Source of the DNA: Vallitaleaceae bacterium
GTDB taxonomy: Bacteria; Bacillota; Clostridia; Lachnospirales; Vallitaleaceae
Direction of reading: 5' to 3'
Length of the DNA stretch: 12,948 bases
NCBI GenBank assembly: GCA_027858555.1
Contig: JAQICP010000156.1
Coordinates: forward strand, 1-12,948
The number at the start of each line of letters is the position of its first letter. The stretch's first letter is position 1. Below the pieces are notes generated by a model. The model made no database searches, was not told the DNA's origin, and worked only from the letters and a program-made list of their open reading frames with translations. The translations under genes and the position numbers were made by a program. This document shows, piece after piece, positions 1-7,564 of the stretch.

Positions 1-659
1 GTCATGATGCGCGTTCTTTGATAGTTTTCAATGATTTCTTGATCTGGATCTTTTATAAGTTCAAATCCTATGATTAATATCGGTATCATAATGATGATGC
101 CAGCAATTATATATCGCACATCTAAGCCACCAACAAATATGGTAATTAAAAAAACACCTGCAATCATGACACTGGTTGATAAATCTGGTTGTTGCAATAC
201 TAAAAAAATGACAATACTAGATAGTAACGTTAAAATTAATAGAAACCAGGGCTTATTAAACACAACTCTATACTTGTCTATCATTTTTGCTAGAAATATA
301 ACAATCAATAATTTGGCAAACTCAGAGGGCTGTATGACAAAACCACCTATAGCAACCCAACGTGTAGCGCCGCCGACTGTCTTCCCCATAAATAATACTG
401 CCAATAATAGACCAACCATAACCATATATATGATTGGATAAAACTTACTGATAAAGTGATAATCAATAATAGAAATACCAATCATGCATATAAAACCTAT
501 GATTAAGCCTATAATTTGTTTTTTAACGAATGTATCACTACCTAAATCAGTATTGATTTGTGTAGCGCTACCAATAGCTATAATACCTATGATAGCAAGT
601 ACGAGTACGTTAATTATTATTAGGTAATTGTAACGTTTAAAATCATAATGTCTAAACAT
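1..659 (-). CDS. rodA: RodA/FtsW-family peptidoglycan glycosyltransferase, N-terminal 219 codons
   Basis: This is a SEDS-family membrane glycosyltransferase that polymerises lipid II into glycan strands, working with a class B PBP. The gene is cut by the window edge; 219 codons are visible, of roughly 370-400 usual for the family. The product is very hydrophobic, with about six membrane segments in the visible part. It shows the family landmarks GATRWVAIG (97-105) followed by QPSEFAK (110-116), and QPDLSTS (157-163) with the conserved Asp159. The conserved extracellular loop 4 region lies outside the window. The ATG at 659 gives the expected N-terminus (MFRHYDFKRYN), but only a weak AAAG-type ribosome binding site precedes it, 12 bases after the minE stop. 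Its place at the end of a cluster holding PBP2 and MreCD favours RodA (elongation) over FtsW (division), although sequence alone does not fully separate them. Confidence 0.9.
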   Translation of the reverse strand, partial: MFRHYDFKRYNYLIIINVLVLAIIGIIAIGSATQINTDLGSDTFVKKQIIGLIIGFICMIGISIIDYHFISKFYPIIYMVMVGLLLAVLFMGKTVGGATRWVAIGGFVIQPSEFAKLLIVIFLAKMIDKYRVVFNKPWFLLILTLLSSIVIFLVLQQPDLSTSVMIAGVFLITIFVGGLDVRYIIAGIIIMIPILIIGFELIKDPDQEIIENYQRTRIM

Positions 660-671
660 ATCATTAACTTT

Positions 672-938
672 CTAGTGCTTGGGTCCGAGCATATTTTTAA
701 TTGGAATGTTGGCATGCAATGTAGGCATTTGTCTAGAAGAATGATCTGATTTTTGTGCCCCTATTGTGAGTTCTATACCCATTTCATCAACTTCCATATA
801 TTTACTGATTACCTTTAAAATATCGATACGCATTTGTTCAAGTAATTCAGGAGAACAATTTGCTCGATCATGGATAAGCACGAATTTTAATCTATCTTTT
901 GCCACTGATTTACTTGTTTTTTTATTAAATAAAGCCAT
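672..938 (-). CDS. minE: Cell division topological specificity factor MinE
   Basis: MinE binds MinD, stimulates its ATPase and displaces MinC, so that the division inhibitor is kept away from mid-cell. The protein is 88 residues, the normal size. It has the N-terminal membrane and MinD-binding segment (about 1-30, with DRLKFVLIHDR at 15-25) and the C-terminal dimerisation part that follows. The start is well supported: a GGGGGT ribosome binding site sits 5-6 bases before the ATG and overlaps the minD stop, with only 3 bases between the genes. Context (minC-minD-minE) makes the identification nearly certain. The presence of MinE implies a MinE-driven Min system rather than a purely DivIVA/MinJ-based one as in Bacillus. 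Confidence 0.96.
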   Translation of the reverse strand: MALFNKKTSKSVAKDRLKFVLIHDRANCSPELLEQMRIDILKVISKYMEVDEMGIELTIGAQKSDHSSRQMPTLHANIPIKNMLGPKH

Positions 939-941
939 AAC

Positions 942-1733
942 TTACCCCCTTGCCATCATGTTTTTGATTTTACTAAACAAACCTTTTTCTGAGAAATCCA
1001 AATATGGAACTTCTTCACCTAATATTCTATTGCATATATTCAGGTATGCCTTACCAGATATAATAGTCTGATTCGAAACAATAGGATCGCCTGTATTAGT
1101 TGAGATAACGATGTTTTCATCATCTGGAATAGCACCAATTAAATCAATGGCTAGTATTTCAACAACATCCTCAACAGACATCATATCACCTCGTTTGACC
1201 ATATCTGCACGAACGCGATTAACAATAAGTGTTGGATTAGATAACTCATGAGCTTCAAGGAGTCCAATAATTCTATCGGCATCTCTAACAGCCGATACCT
1301 CAGGTGTTGTTACTACTATACCCTTATCAGCGCCTGCAATTGCATTTTTAAAACCTTGCTCAATGCCTGCCGGACAGTCTATAATCACATAATCAAATTC
1401 TTCTTTTAAAGCGATACATAAATCCTTCATTTGTTGCGGTGTAACGGCATCTTTATCCCTAGTCTGAGCAGCAGGAAGTAAAAATAAATTATTTTGTTTC
1501 TTGTCTTTGATAAGGGCCTGTTTAAGACGACAATTGCCCTCTATAACATCTATCAAATTATATACAATTCTATTTTCAAGTCCCATGACAACATCCAGAT
1601 TTCTAAGCCCGATATCTGCATCAATCATGACTACCTTTTTACCTAACATACTAAGACCTGTTCCAATATTTGCGCTTGTTGTGGTTTTACCAACGCCACC
1701 TTTTCCAGAGGTAACTACGATTACTTCACTCAT
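942..1733 (-). CDS. minD: Septum site-determining ATPase MinD
   Basis: MinD is a membrane-associated ParA/MRP-type ATPase that recruits MinC to the membrane and is switched off by MinE. The N-terminus MSEVIVVTSGKGGVGKTT holds the deviant Walker A loop (residues 9-17, with signature Lys11 and Lys16). The switch II-like segment is DYVIIDCPAGIEQG. The C-terminus (EKGLFSKIKNMMARG) is an amphipathic membrane-targeting helix. An in-frame ATG at 1751 would add MKRGID, but the ribosome binding site AAAAGGGG (1741-1748) lies inside that extension, 7 bases before the ATG at 1733. MinD proteins normally begin MSEVIVVTSGKGG, so I chose 1733. This gives 263 residues, the usual size. It sits between minC and minE and is probably translated from the same message. 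Confidence 0.97.
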   Translation of the reverse strand: MSEVIVVTSGKGGVGKTTTSANIGTGLSMLGKKVVMIDADIGLRNLDVVMGLENRIVYNLIDVIEGNCRLKQALIKDKKQNNLFLLPAAQTRDKDAVTPQQMKDLCIALKEEFDYVIIDCPAGIEQGFKNAIAGADKGIVVTTPEVSAVRDADRIIGLLEAHELSNPTLIVNRVRADMVKRGDMMSVEDVVEILAIDLIGAIPDDENIVISTNTGDPIVSNQTIISGKAYLNICNRILGEEVPYLDFSEKGLFSKIKNMMARG

Positions 1734-1738
1734 GTCTA

Positions 1739-1750
1739 TTCCCCTTTTCA
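1739..1750 (-). promoter_or_regulatory. Ribosome binding site that fixes the minD start
   Basis: On the minus strand this reads TGAAAAGGGGAA. The AGGGG core lies 7 bases upstream of the ATG at 1733. It also lies downstream of the alternative ATG at 1751, so it cannot serve that start. The same 12 bases occur before the small membrane gene at 8421 and before radC. Confidence 0.75.
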
Positions 1751-2494
1751 TTATGATTTAAATATGTTTAATTCTTCAAATATAGAATAATCAATATCTT
1801 CAATGCTGATTTGTTCATCTAACACATAGGCCATCCTAGGTTTGTTGATATCTTCCTGTTTATCAGGAGAACGACCTATATATTTACCAATTCTAATCTG
1901 AGTTGGTTTCATCTTTAACGCCAACACAAATGCTTTGTAATTGCCACCGAAACCTGCATGTACAGAACCAAGTAGAGTCCCTAGTATGACGACGTGTCCC
2001 TTAGCTATTATTTTAGCACCTGTATGTACATTACCGATAAATACAACGCTATCTTCGAATTGAAGTTCTTGACCAGATCTTAATGTGCCTTGTCTGAAAA
2101 CAGCATGGTTTTCTTTAAACTTGACTTCTTTCTTAAGCTCTTTTACCAAGATATCCCTTTTAGAAATAAGCACATCATTGGGATTACCATCTAACTTAAC
2201 AGGTATTGATTCTTCCGAGTCGCTTCTATCTGAATTAATTGTCGGATTTTCGTCCACAAGACAGGTTATTGTTAAATCGGAATGTGTTTGAATGACATCT
2301 ATAATCTCTGTTTCTTCAACAGTAGAGAGTGTCCTACCTGTTATCGCTATGGTGAGAGCTGCTTTTCCAAAGAATTTTTTAGATGCAGAAAGTTTTTCAC
2401 CTAAAACTAATTTGATTTCTTCAAATGTTTCAGTTTCATTTAATATAATTGTAAGACCATGTTTATTGCCTTTAATTACCACAGTGTCAGTCAT
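1751..2494 (-). CDS. minC: Septum site-determining protein MinC
   Basis: MinC is the FtsZ-polymerisation inhibitor of the Min system, brought to the membrane by MinD. The protein is 247 residues, slightly long for the family. An N-terminal MinC_N-like domain (about 1-80, starting TVVIKGNKHGLTIIL) is followed by a polar linker (about 81-125, rich in D, S, E and K). The C-terminal beta-helix domain (about 130-215) contains the diagnostic motif GNVHTGAKIIAKGHVVILG and then GSVHAGFGGN. The last 30 residues are an acidic tail. A ribosome binding site AGAGGT lies 7 bases before the ATG. The stop codon overlaps the alternative minD ATG by one base. A candidate promoter of its own lies in the 127-base gap upstream. 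Confidence 0.95.
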   Translation of the reverse strand: MTDTVVIKGNKHGLTIILNETETFEEIKLVLGEKLSASKKFFGKAALTIAITGRTLSTVEETEIIDVIQTHSDLTITCLVDENPTINSDRSDSEESIPVKLDGNPNDVLISKRDILVKELKKEVKFKENHAVFRQGTLRSGQELQFEDSVVFIGNVHTGAKIIAKGHVVILGTLLGSVHAGFGGNYKAFVLALKMKPTQIRIGKYIGRSPDKQEDINKPRMAYVLDEQISIEDIDYSIFEELNIFKS

Positions 2495-2566
2495 CTTATA
2501 CCTCTATACATAGTCATATTATTCTTTCAGCGCCGGTGATATTGTACATGACGCACTTTTCATATA

Positions 2567-2600
2567 ATTATAGCATAACTACTATGATTATGCTGTACAA
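2567..2600 (-). promoter_or_regulatory. Candidate extended -10 promoter for minCDE-rodA
   Basis: This lies in the 127-base gap (2495-2621) between PBP2 and minC. On the minus strand a perfect TATAAT (2567-2572) is preceded by TGC (2573-2575), giving an extended -10 element. TTGTAC (2595-2600) resembles a -35 box, but the spacer would be 22 bases, too long for a normal sigma-A promoter. Function would therefore rest on the extended -10. The expected leader to the minC ATG is about 65 bases. This is inferred from sequence pattern only. Confidence 0.5.
2572..2594 (-). repeat. Inverted repeat overlapping the minC promoter
   Basis: A perfect 7-base inverted repeat, AGCATAA / TTATGCT, is separated by 9 bases. 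It occupies the whole stretch between the TTGTAC and TATAAT elements. No T-run follows on the minus strand, so it is a poor intrinsic terminator for PBP2 and better placed to be an operator. No binding protein can be named. Confidence 0.5.
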
Positions 2601-2621
2601 AATCCATATAATTTTAGATAA

Positions 2622-5414
2622 TTATTCGTTTAACATAAAGCCGTTAGTATACTCAGTGTGATCTTCGTAAAACTCATAATAAGCGGCTATGACATCCCTT
2701 GCAATCGGAATAGCCTTAGAAGAACCGTATCCAAATGGTACTACTGCAATTACAGCAATTTCTGGTTCGTCATATGGTGCAAATGATACAAAGTAGCTAT
2801 GAGGCGGTCTAACTAGAGATTCTTGAGCAGTTCCTGTTTTCCCACCGACTTGTATCGGGAAATTATAAAAATAGCTTCTTGCAGAACCGCTGGAACCCTC
2901 TGTTACAGCTAGCATACCTGCTTTAACGGCTTCAACATGAGCCTCCTCAAAATCATTGACCTGTGTGACGGCTGGACTCGTATCTTCAATAAGTTCACCT
3001 GTGGGTGCCATGATTTTATCAACGATACTCAGTTCATACAGTGTGCCGCCATTAGCAACAGTTGCTACGTATCTTGCCATTTGGACAGGTGTATAGTTAT
3101 TTTCAGCTTGCCCAATAGCCGTTCTCGAAGGGTCCACACTTGATAAAACAGAACTTAGGTCTGGTAGTTCTAGGCCGGTATGTTCATCTAGACCAAAATT
3201 GCCAGCCATTTCATTAAGTTTAGCTAAACCGAGGCTAGACTGATAATCACCATCTTCATCAAATGACAACCGGTAACCGACTTCATAAAAAAAGTAATTA
3301 CAGGACACTTCGATTGCTCTTGTAACATTTATTGACCCATGTGTGCCTCCGTTTGCATAGATCCAACATTGAGCAGGTGGTGAAATCTTAGTAAACAGTC
3401 CCAGACCAGTTATTTTAGAATTAATATCAATCACACCCTTTTCAAGACCGGCAAAAGCAGAAACCATTTTAAAGGTTGAGCCTGGAGCGGTTTTTGAATG
3501 GGTCGCTCTAGGAAACATTGGGCTTGTAGAATCATTAATTAATTCCAAGTAATAGGTATAGTCGAAAGTATTCGCAAAATAATTATTGTCATAACTCGGA
3601 TATGAAACCATGGCCAATACTTCACCATTACTTACATTAACCACTACCACAGAACCTGATGATGGATCAAGTGCAAGTTCAGCTGGTGTAATCTCTACAT
3701 TAAGTATAACAGCCTTCATATACTCAAGAGGACTCAGTTCATTTTCCCTAAGGGCTTCATAGGTAATAGCATCTTGATTGGTAATGCCCTGCTCTTGTAA
3801 CAGTAGGCATAGAGCATTATATCCGATTTTCTCTTGGTCCATCAACTCAAGCAGTACCATTTTTTTGAATTCATAATAATTGGTATAATCATATATGAGT
3901 CTATCAATAATGAATGCCCCTACATCATCCGTAGTATCACTTTCATGTAAAGTGATGTAGCCACCATTGATAAAACGATTAATTAAGGATTTGAAAGTAA
4001 TTTCCATATTTATGTATTGTTCATATGATGAAAGGGAACCATAGTCTTTTATTAGGTAACCATCATCAACTAGAACGCCTAGAAGGTAATCAATATAATG
4101 CTGCTCATTTTCAGGACTTTCAATAAGGTCCACGGCTAGTAACTCGGCAAGCTTAATCTTAATAGCTTCATAGGAAATTGCATAGGCGTTATAAACAACA
4201 GAACTGCCGCTTTCTTCATTATCGTTCTCCAAAGTAATCATTGAGATGATATCTCGTTCTACCAAAGACATGAAAACATCTTTCATCAGTATGCTTACAG
4301 AATCCTCGGGCTTACTATAGACCAGATTTGTCTGTAATATATTAGCAATTTGATTCTCTAAAATATCTTGGGCTGCCATCTGTAAATCCTTGTCGATAGT
4401 CAGATAGACATCATTACCGACTGAAGGATTCTCCATAGTCAAAGAGTTCATGGTTCTACCAAGATTGTCAACCTCTACCGTTTCAGAACCATCAGCACCA
4501 TGTAAATCAAGCTCCATAACCTTCTCAATACCGGTTACGCCTACAACGTCATTGGAATCATAGCCGTATGATTCCAGTTCGATTAAGGTGTCGCTACTGA
4601 TTTTTCTGGTATATCCTATGATATGAGCAAAATATTCAGCATCATTATAATACCTTAAAGGATCTTCGATTATTGTAACGCCTGGAAATTGCCAACTGTT
4701 TTCAACAATTGAGGCCAGTGTCTTATCACTAATATTATAAGCTACAGTTGATAATTGATATTGTGAGTATCTAGCTAGCCACAGTGGGTACCTGATATTA
4801 AGTATTTTAAGGACTTCTTCATCCGTATAACCTTTGATATAACCTTCATCTTCAGGCTTAAGACTGTCTTCATCTGTTTCCGCGTAAGCTGGAATTTCAA
4901 AAATTTCATCCCTGACATAATAAAACATCTCTTCAACAGACATGTTCAATTGTTCCTCTGTTAAAGGTTCAGACCTACCGTTGAAAAATACTTGCCGCTT
5001 AAAGTTGGCAATATCAAGAGCTGACTGACGATATATGAAGTTAGTATTGATATCAATACCAATGGGGAAACCTTCAACAACTTGATCCCCTTCGGATTCA
5101 ATAATATTAGTCAAATTAAGTAGCATTTTATTTTTATCCTTAACATATATGCTGCCATCTAATTGGACGGTGTATGCCAATTTGTTTTCAGCTAGAGGGT
5201 AGCCGTTACGGTCATATATCAAACCACGTTGTCCTTCAATCTTACGTTCACGAATTACACGCAAACTAAAGGCTTCATTTAAGTCGGCACCTTGAATTAC
5301 TTGCAACTCAAAAAGCCTTAAAATCAGGCTGTAAAACAAGATTGTAAGTATAATGCCTAATATGAATAATCGATTGGTAAGAATTGAAAAGATGAATTTT
5401 ATAATAGGTTTCAT
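2622..5414 (-). CDS. mrdA: Penicillin-binding protein 2 (class B, elongation transpeptidase)
   Basis: This is a class B PBP that cross-links new peptidoglycan outside the membrane during side-wall growth, as the partner of RodA. It is 930 residues. One membrane anchor (about 12-35) is followed by the dimerisation domain, with RGLIYDRNG at 63-71 and YFAHIIGYTRK at 261-271. The transpeptidase domain has all three active-site motifs: STFK (Ser646, Lys649), SCN (704-706) and KTG (859-861). It is longer than E. coli PBP2 (about 630 residues), mainly because of a roughly 225-residue acidic, helix-rich insertion (about 355-580) inside the transpeptidase domain before GSVVVVNVSNGEVLAMVS. Large PBP2 proteins are known in Clostridia, so this is probably lineage-typical. 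The start overlaps the mreD stop (ATGA), indicating translational coupling. It is less likely to be a sporulation SpoVD or a division PBP3, given the MreCD context and absence of PASTA domains. Confidence 0.93.
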   Translation of the reverse strand: MKPIIKFIFSILTNRLFILGIILTILFYSLILRLFELQVIQGADLNEAFSLRVIRERKIEGQRGLIYDRNGYPLAENKLAYTVQLDGSIYVKDKNKMLLNLTNIIESEGDQVVEGFPIGIDINTNFIYRQSALDIANFKRQVFFNGRSEPLTEEQLNMSVEEMFYYVRDEIFEIPAYAETDEDSLKPEDEGYIKGYTDEEVLKILNIRYPLWLARYSQYQLSTVAYNISDKTLASIVENSWQFPGVTIIEDPLRYYNDAEYFAHIIGYTRKISSDTLIELESYGYDSNDVVGVTGIEKVMELDLHGADGSETVEVDNLGRTMNSLTMENPSVGNDVYLTIDKDLQMAAQDILENQIANILQTNLVYSKPEDSVSILMKDVFMSLVERDIISMITLENDNEESGSSVVYNAYAISYEAIKIKLAELLAVDLIESPENEQHYIDYLLGVLVDDGYLIKDYGSLSSYEQYINMEITFKSLINRFINGGYITLHESDTTDDVGAFIIDRLIYDYTNYYEFKKMVLLELMDQEKIGYNALCLLLQEQGITNQDAITYEALRENELSPLEYMKAVILNVEITPAELALDPSSGSVVVVNVSNGEVLAMVSYPSYDNNYFANTFDYTYYLELINDSTSPMFPRATHSKTAPGSTFKMVSAFAGLEKGVIDINSKITGLGLFTKISPPAQCWIYANGGTHGSINVTRAIEVSCNYFFYEVGYRLSFDEDGDYQSSLGLAKLNEMAGNFGLDEHTGLELPDLSSVLSSVDPSRTAIGQAENNYTPVQMARYVATVANGGTLYELSIVDKIMAPTGELIEDTSPAVTQVNDFEEAHVEAVKAGMLAVTEGSSGSARSYFYNFPIQVGGKTGTAQESLVRPPHSYFVSFAPYDEPEIAVIAVVPFGYGSSKAIPIARDVIAAYYEFYEDHTEYTNGFMLNE

Positions 5415-5929
5415 AATTTGTTTCTAGAGCCTTTCCAACGATCGTAATACTCCAATTTATTGTTTATAAATAAATAGAAGCGATATATCCCTATTGATAC
5501 TAAAGTCGTATAACTGACCTCAGGTAAAATCGTTGTAATAAAATATAAGAAAAACTGCGTTCTACCTCTAAAAAGAAAGGTGATGTATATGATGAGATTC
5601 GCACCCAAGTCACTTAAAGCAATGGCAATTATTGGAAAAAACAGGCTTTCTTTAAAGAAGCTTTTAGAAAACATGCCATTGATAAAACCGATATACATAT
5701 ATAACAAAGCATACAAGCCGATGAATTCACCAAAAAAGACATCATGCAATATGCCAAGTGCAAATCCAATAATAAGACCTTCTTTTTGACCACGCAACAA
5801 TGCAAATGAGACAATGGTAATAATAAAGAGGTTAAATACGATATTATAGATACTGATGGCTTGAACAAAGGTTGATTGTAAGCTTACATTTAATATGATA
5901 ATAAGCGTGATTGCAATTGTTCGTAACAT
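5411..5929 (-). CDS. mreD: Rod shape-determining membrane protein MreD
   Basis: MreD is an integral membrane component of the elongation complex and works with MreC and RodA/PBP2. The 172-residue product is almost entirely hydrophobic, with about five membrane segments. It carries the family motif GLIIGFALGILHDVFFGEF (51-69) followed by GLYALLYMYIG. The basic C-terminus (YYDRWKGSRNKL) is probably cytoplasmic. It begins 2 bases after the mreC stop, with GGGG in the end of mreC as ribosome binding site, and its TGA overlaps the PBP2 ATG by 4 bases. Sequence conservation in this family is low, but the motif and the mreC-mreD-PBP2 order make the call safe. Confidence 0.93.
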   Translation of the reverse strand: MLRTIAITLIIILNVSLQSTFVQAISIYNIVFNLFIITIVSFALLRGQKEGLIIGFALGILHDVFFGEFIGLYALLYMYIGFINGMFSKSFFKESLFFPIIAIALSDLGANLIIYITFLFRGRTQFFLYFITTILPEVSYTTLVSIGIYRFYLFINNKLEYYDRWKGSRNKL

Positions 5930-5931
5930 AG

Positions 5932-6789
5932 TTAATCCCCTTCACTTTCAAGTTGGAAAACTTGTTTAATAACAAGCACTTCTTCTAAGTGCATGAAATC
6001 AACTACAGGCTTAAGCACAGCAGTTTTAGTCATTTTATGATCATTGTCCGTAATTTCTGTAATGGTACCTATCAAGATGCCTTCTGGGTATATATCACTT
6101 AAGTGAGACGTAATTATATCATCCCCAACTATAATATTAGCCTGATCAGATATCTTATCAACAAAACAATAGGCTTGACTGACAACCATGGTTAAATCGC
6201 CATTAACGATACAAAGATCCGATGTTCTGATTGATTTGGCACTTACATGATTGCTGTCGTTAATGATTGATTGTACTTTCGCATAATTAGGACCGACTTC
6301 AGTGATGTGACCGACTAATCCTTCACCAGCTAAAACAACCATATTGACCGCCAAGCCATCATTCTCCCCCTTGTTGATTACAAAAATATCGTACCAATTA
6401 CCAGGGTCTTTGCCAATGATTTGTGCACCAGTTTTAGGGAAATCAGCATACATCTGGTCTAAATCATACAATGACCGGAGTCTATCTAACTCAACTCGAC
6501 TCTGTTCAAGAATTATATTATCATAACGCAACTGTTCAACTTCTTGCTGCAGGTTTTCGTTAAGGGTTTCAAACTCATTAATATTTTTCATAAATTGAAT
6601 TCTATCCACTAACCAATCTCCGAAAGAATTCACCCCATTATTGACAGGAATTATAACATAAGAGAATGTCTTTTCTATGGGTGATACACTGTCCCTAGTC
6701 TCCCAAGTAAAAACCATCAAAACAAAACATAATACTGTTAAGCTAATTAAACCATGTTTAAGTGTTAGTGATGATCTTCTGTTTTTCAT
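5932..6789 (-). CDS. mreC: Rod shape-determining protein MreC
   Basis: MreC is a bitopic membrane protein that scaffolds the elongation complex outside the membrane and activates PBP2. The 285-residue protein has a basic N-terminus, one membrane segment (about 11-28), a coiled coil (about 66-112, ENLQQEVEQLRYDN region) and the beta-barrel MreC domain. The domain shows typical blocks: AQIIGKDPGNWYDIFVINKG at 122-141, GLVGHITEVGPNYAKVQ, and near the C-terminus YPEGILIGTITEI. The ribosome binding site AGGAGA lies 6 bases before the ATG. The gene follows radC after only 16 bases. In many Clostridia mreB precedes mreC; here it is absent from this site. Confidence 0.96.
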   Translation of the reverse strand: MKNRRSSLTLKHGLISLTVLCFVLMVFTWETRDSVSPIEKTFSYVIIPVNNGVNSFGDWLVDRIQFMKNINEFETLNENLQQEVEQLRYDNIILEQSRVELDRLRSLYDLDQMYADFPKTGAQIIGKDPGNWYDIFVINKGENDGLAVNMVVLAGEGLVGHITEVGPNYAKVQSIINDSNHVSAKSIRTSDLCIVNGDLTMVVSQAYCFVDKISDQANIIVGDDIITSHLSDIYPEGILIGTITEITDNDHKMTKTAVLKPVVDFMHLEEVLVIKQVFQLESEGD

Positions 6790-6805
6790 AACAATCTCCT
6801 AATGT

Positions 6806-7486
6806 CTATTTTATGTAACCCTGCTCTTTTAAACTAGTGAAGTTCTGGTTGCCTATAATGATATGATCAAGTAATGTTATACCAATCAGTTCACTGGCCT
6901 TTTTTAAACGTTCTGTCATAAGTACATCTTCCGTGCTAGGTGTGCAGTCACCGCTTGGATGATTGTGAAGCACGATATATTGAACACAATGATGTTGCAG
7001 GCAATAGATCAACACCTCTCGTGGATTGACTAATGTTGCATTGACAGTACCAATAGAGAGCGTATGATCCTTTATGATATTATTCTTATTATCAAGCACG
7101 ACTAATTTGAAATGTTCTTGTTGTAGATGTCTGAGTTCCTCCATATAAAGACCTGCAACGAAGGTTGGTGACGTGACACATACCCGATTACTTTTTTTGG
7201 AGGATGAAATGCGTATTGACAATTCAGTTAAAGCCTTAATTTGAATAGCTTTGATTCTGCCAATACCATGAATGGTCTTCAATTCTTCTATCGTCACCGC
7301 GTGTAATCCAAGGAGTCCGTCTTGATGCATGTTCAGTAAATTAGTAGCTATATCGATGGCTCTCGTTGTTTTCGTTCCTGTTTTTATAATAATAGCGAGT
7401 AGCTCAGCATTAGTGAGCATTTTAGCGCCGCTTATCTCTAATCTAGTATATGGCTGTTCGCATAATGGTAAATCCTTTATTGTCAA
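6806..7486 (-). CDS. radC: RadC family JAB/MPN-domain protein
   Basis: This is a RadC-type protein. The historical DNA-repair role is not well supported, and the molecular function remains unsettled. The 226-residue protein has an N-terminal region beginning TIKDLPLCEQP, a helix-hairpin-helix-like segment (IHGIGRIKA, 72-80) and a C-terminal metalloprotease-like JAMM domain. The metal motif is LHNHPSGDCTPSTED, with His174, His176 and Asp187, and Glu124 upstream. All expected metal ligands are present. The start codon is TTG (7484-7486). No in-frame ATG occurs upstream before a stop, the family usually begins MTIKDLP, and AAGGGG lies 6 bases before the TTG. The nearest in-frame ATG (codon 23) would remove conserved residues. 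It lies downstream of the maf terminator and 16 bases before mreC. Confidence 0.93.
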   Translation of the reverse strand: MTIKDLPLCEQPYTRLEISGAKMLTNAELLAIIIKTGTKTTRAIDIATNLLNMHQDGLLGLHAVTIEELKTIHGIGRIKAIQIKALTELSIRISSSKKSNRVCVTSPTFVAGLYMEELRHLQQEHFKLVVLDNKNNIIKDHTLSIGTVNATLVNPREVLIYCLQHHCVQYIVLHNHPSGDCTPSTEDVLMTERLKKASELIGITLLDHIIIGNQNFTSLKEQGYIK

Positions 7487-7490
7487 AAGC

Positions 7491-7502
7491 TTCCCCTTTT
7501 CA
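7491..7502 (-). promoter_or_regulatory. Ribosome binding site for the radC TTG start
   Basis: The minus strand reads TGAAAAGGGGAA, with the GGGG 6 bases before the TTG. Correct spacing supports the unusual start. The ATG that overlaps the left end of this element is out of frame and meets a stop after a few codons. Confidence 0.7.
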
Positions 7503-7529
7503 TGTCAATTGAGTAGTGAAGCTAATAAT

Positions 7530-7557
7530 AAAAAAGCATCTATTATATAATAGATGC
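7530..7557 (-). terminator. Intrinsic terminator after maf
   Basis: This is a perfect 22-base palindrome (7536-7557). On the minus strand the arms are GCATCTATT and AATAGATGC around ATAT. It is followed directly by six T residues (7530-7535) and more A/T-rich sequence. It starts 8 bases beyond the maf stop codon. The stem is A/T-rich and therefore not very stable, so readthrough into radC is possible. On the plus strand no T-run follows, so it acts on leftward transcription only. Confidence 0.8.
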
Positions 7558-7564
7558 CATGAAT

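Noticed and set aside
70..441. 123-residue plus-strand open frame
   Set aside because: It lies antisense to the rodA frame, which carries clear SEDS motifs; the plus frame has no recognisable domain.
1734..1751. Six-residue N-terminal extension of MinD from the ATG at 1751
   Set aside because: The ribosome binding site for the ATG at 1733 lies inside this extension and MinD homologues start at MSEVIVVTSGKGG.
5629..5868. 79-residue minus-strand frame within mreD
   Set aside because: It is an alternative frame inside the conserved MreD coding sequence, with no ribosome binding site or domain.
7503..7509. Consensus TTGACA just before radC as a -35 box
   Set aside because: A -10 box at normal spacing would fall at or inside the radC start, leaving no ribosome binding site on the transcript.
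7536..7557. Palindrome as a mobile-element end or attachment site
   Set aside because: There is a single copy, with no target duplication or transposase, and the T-run after it on the coding strand fits a terminator.
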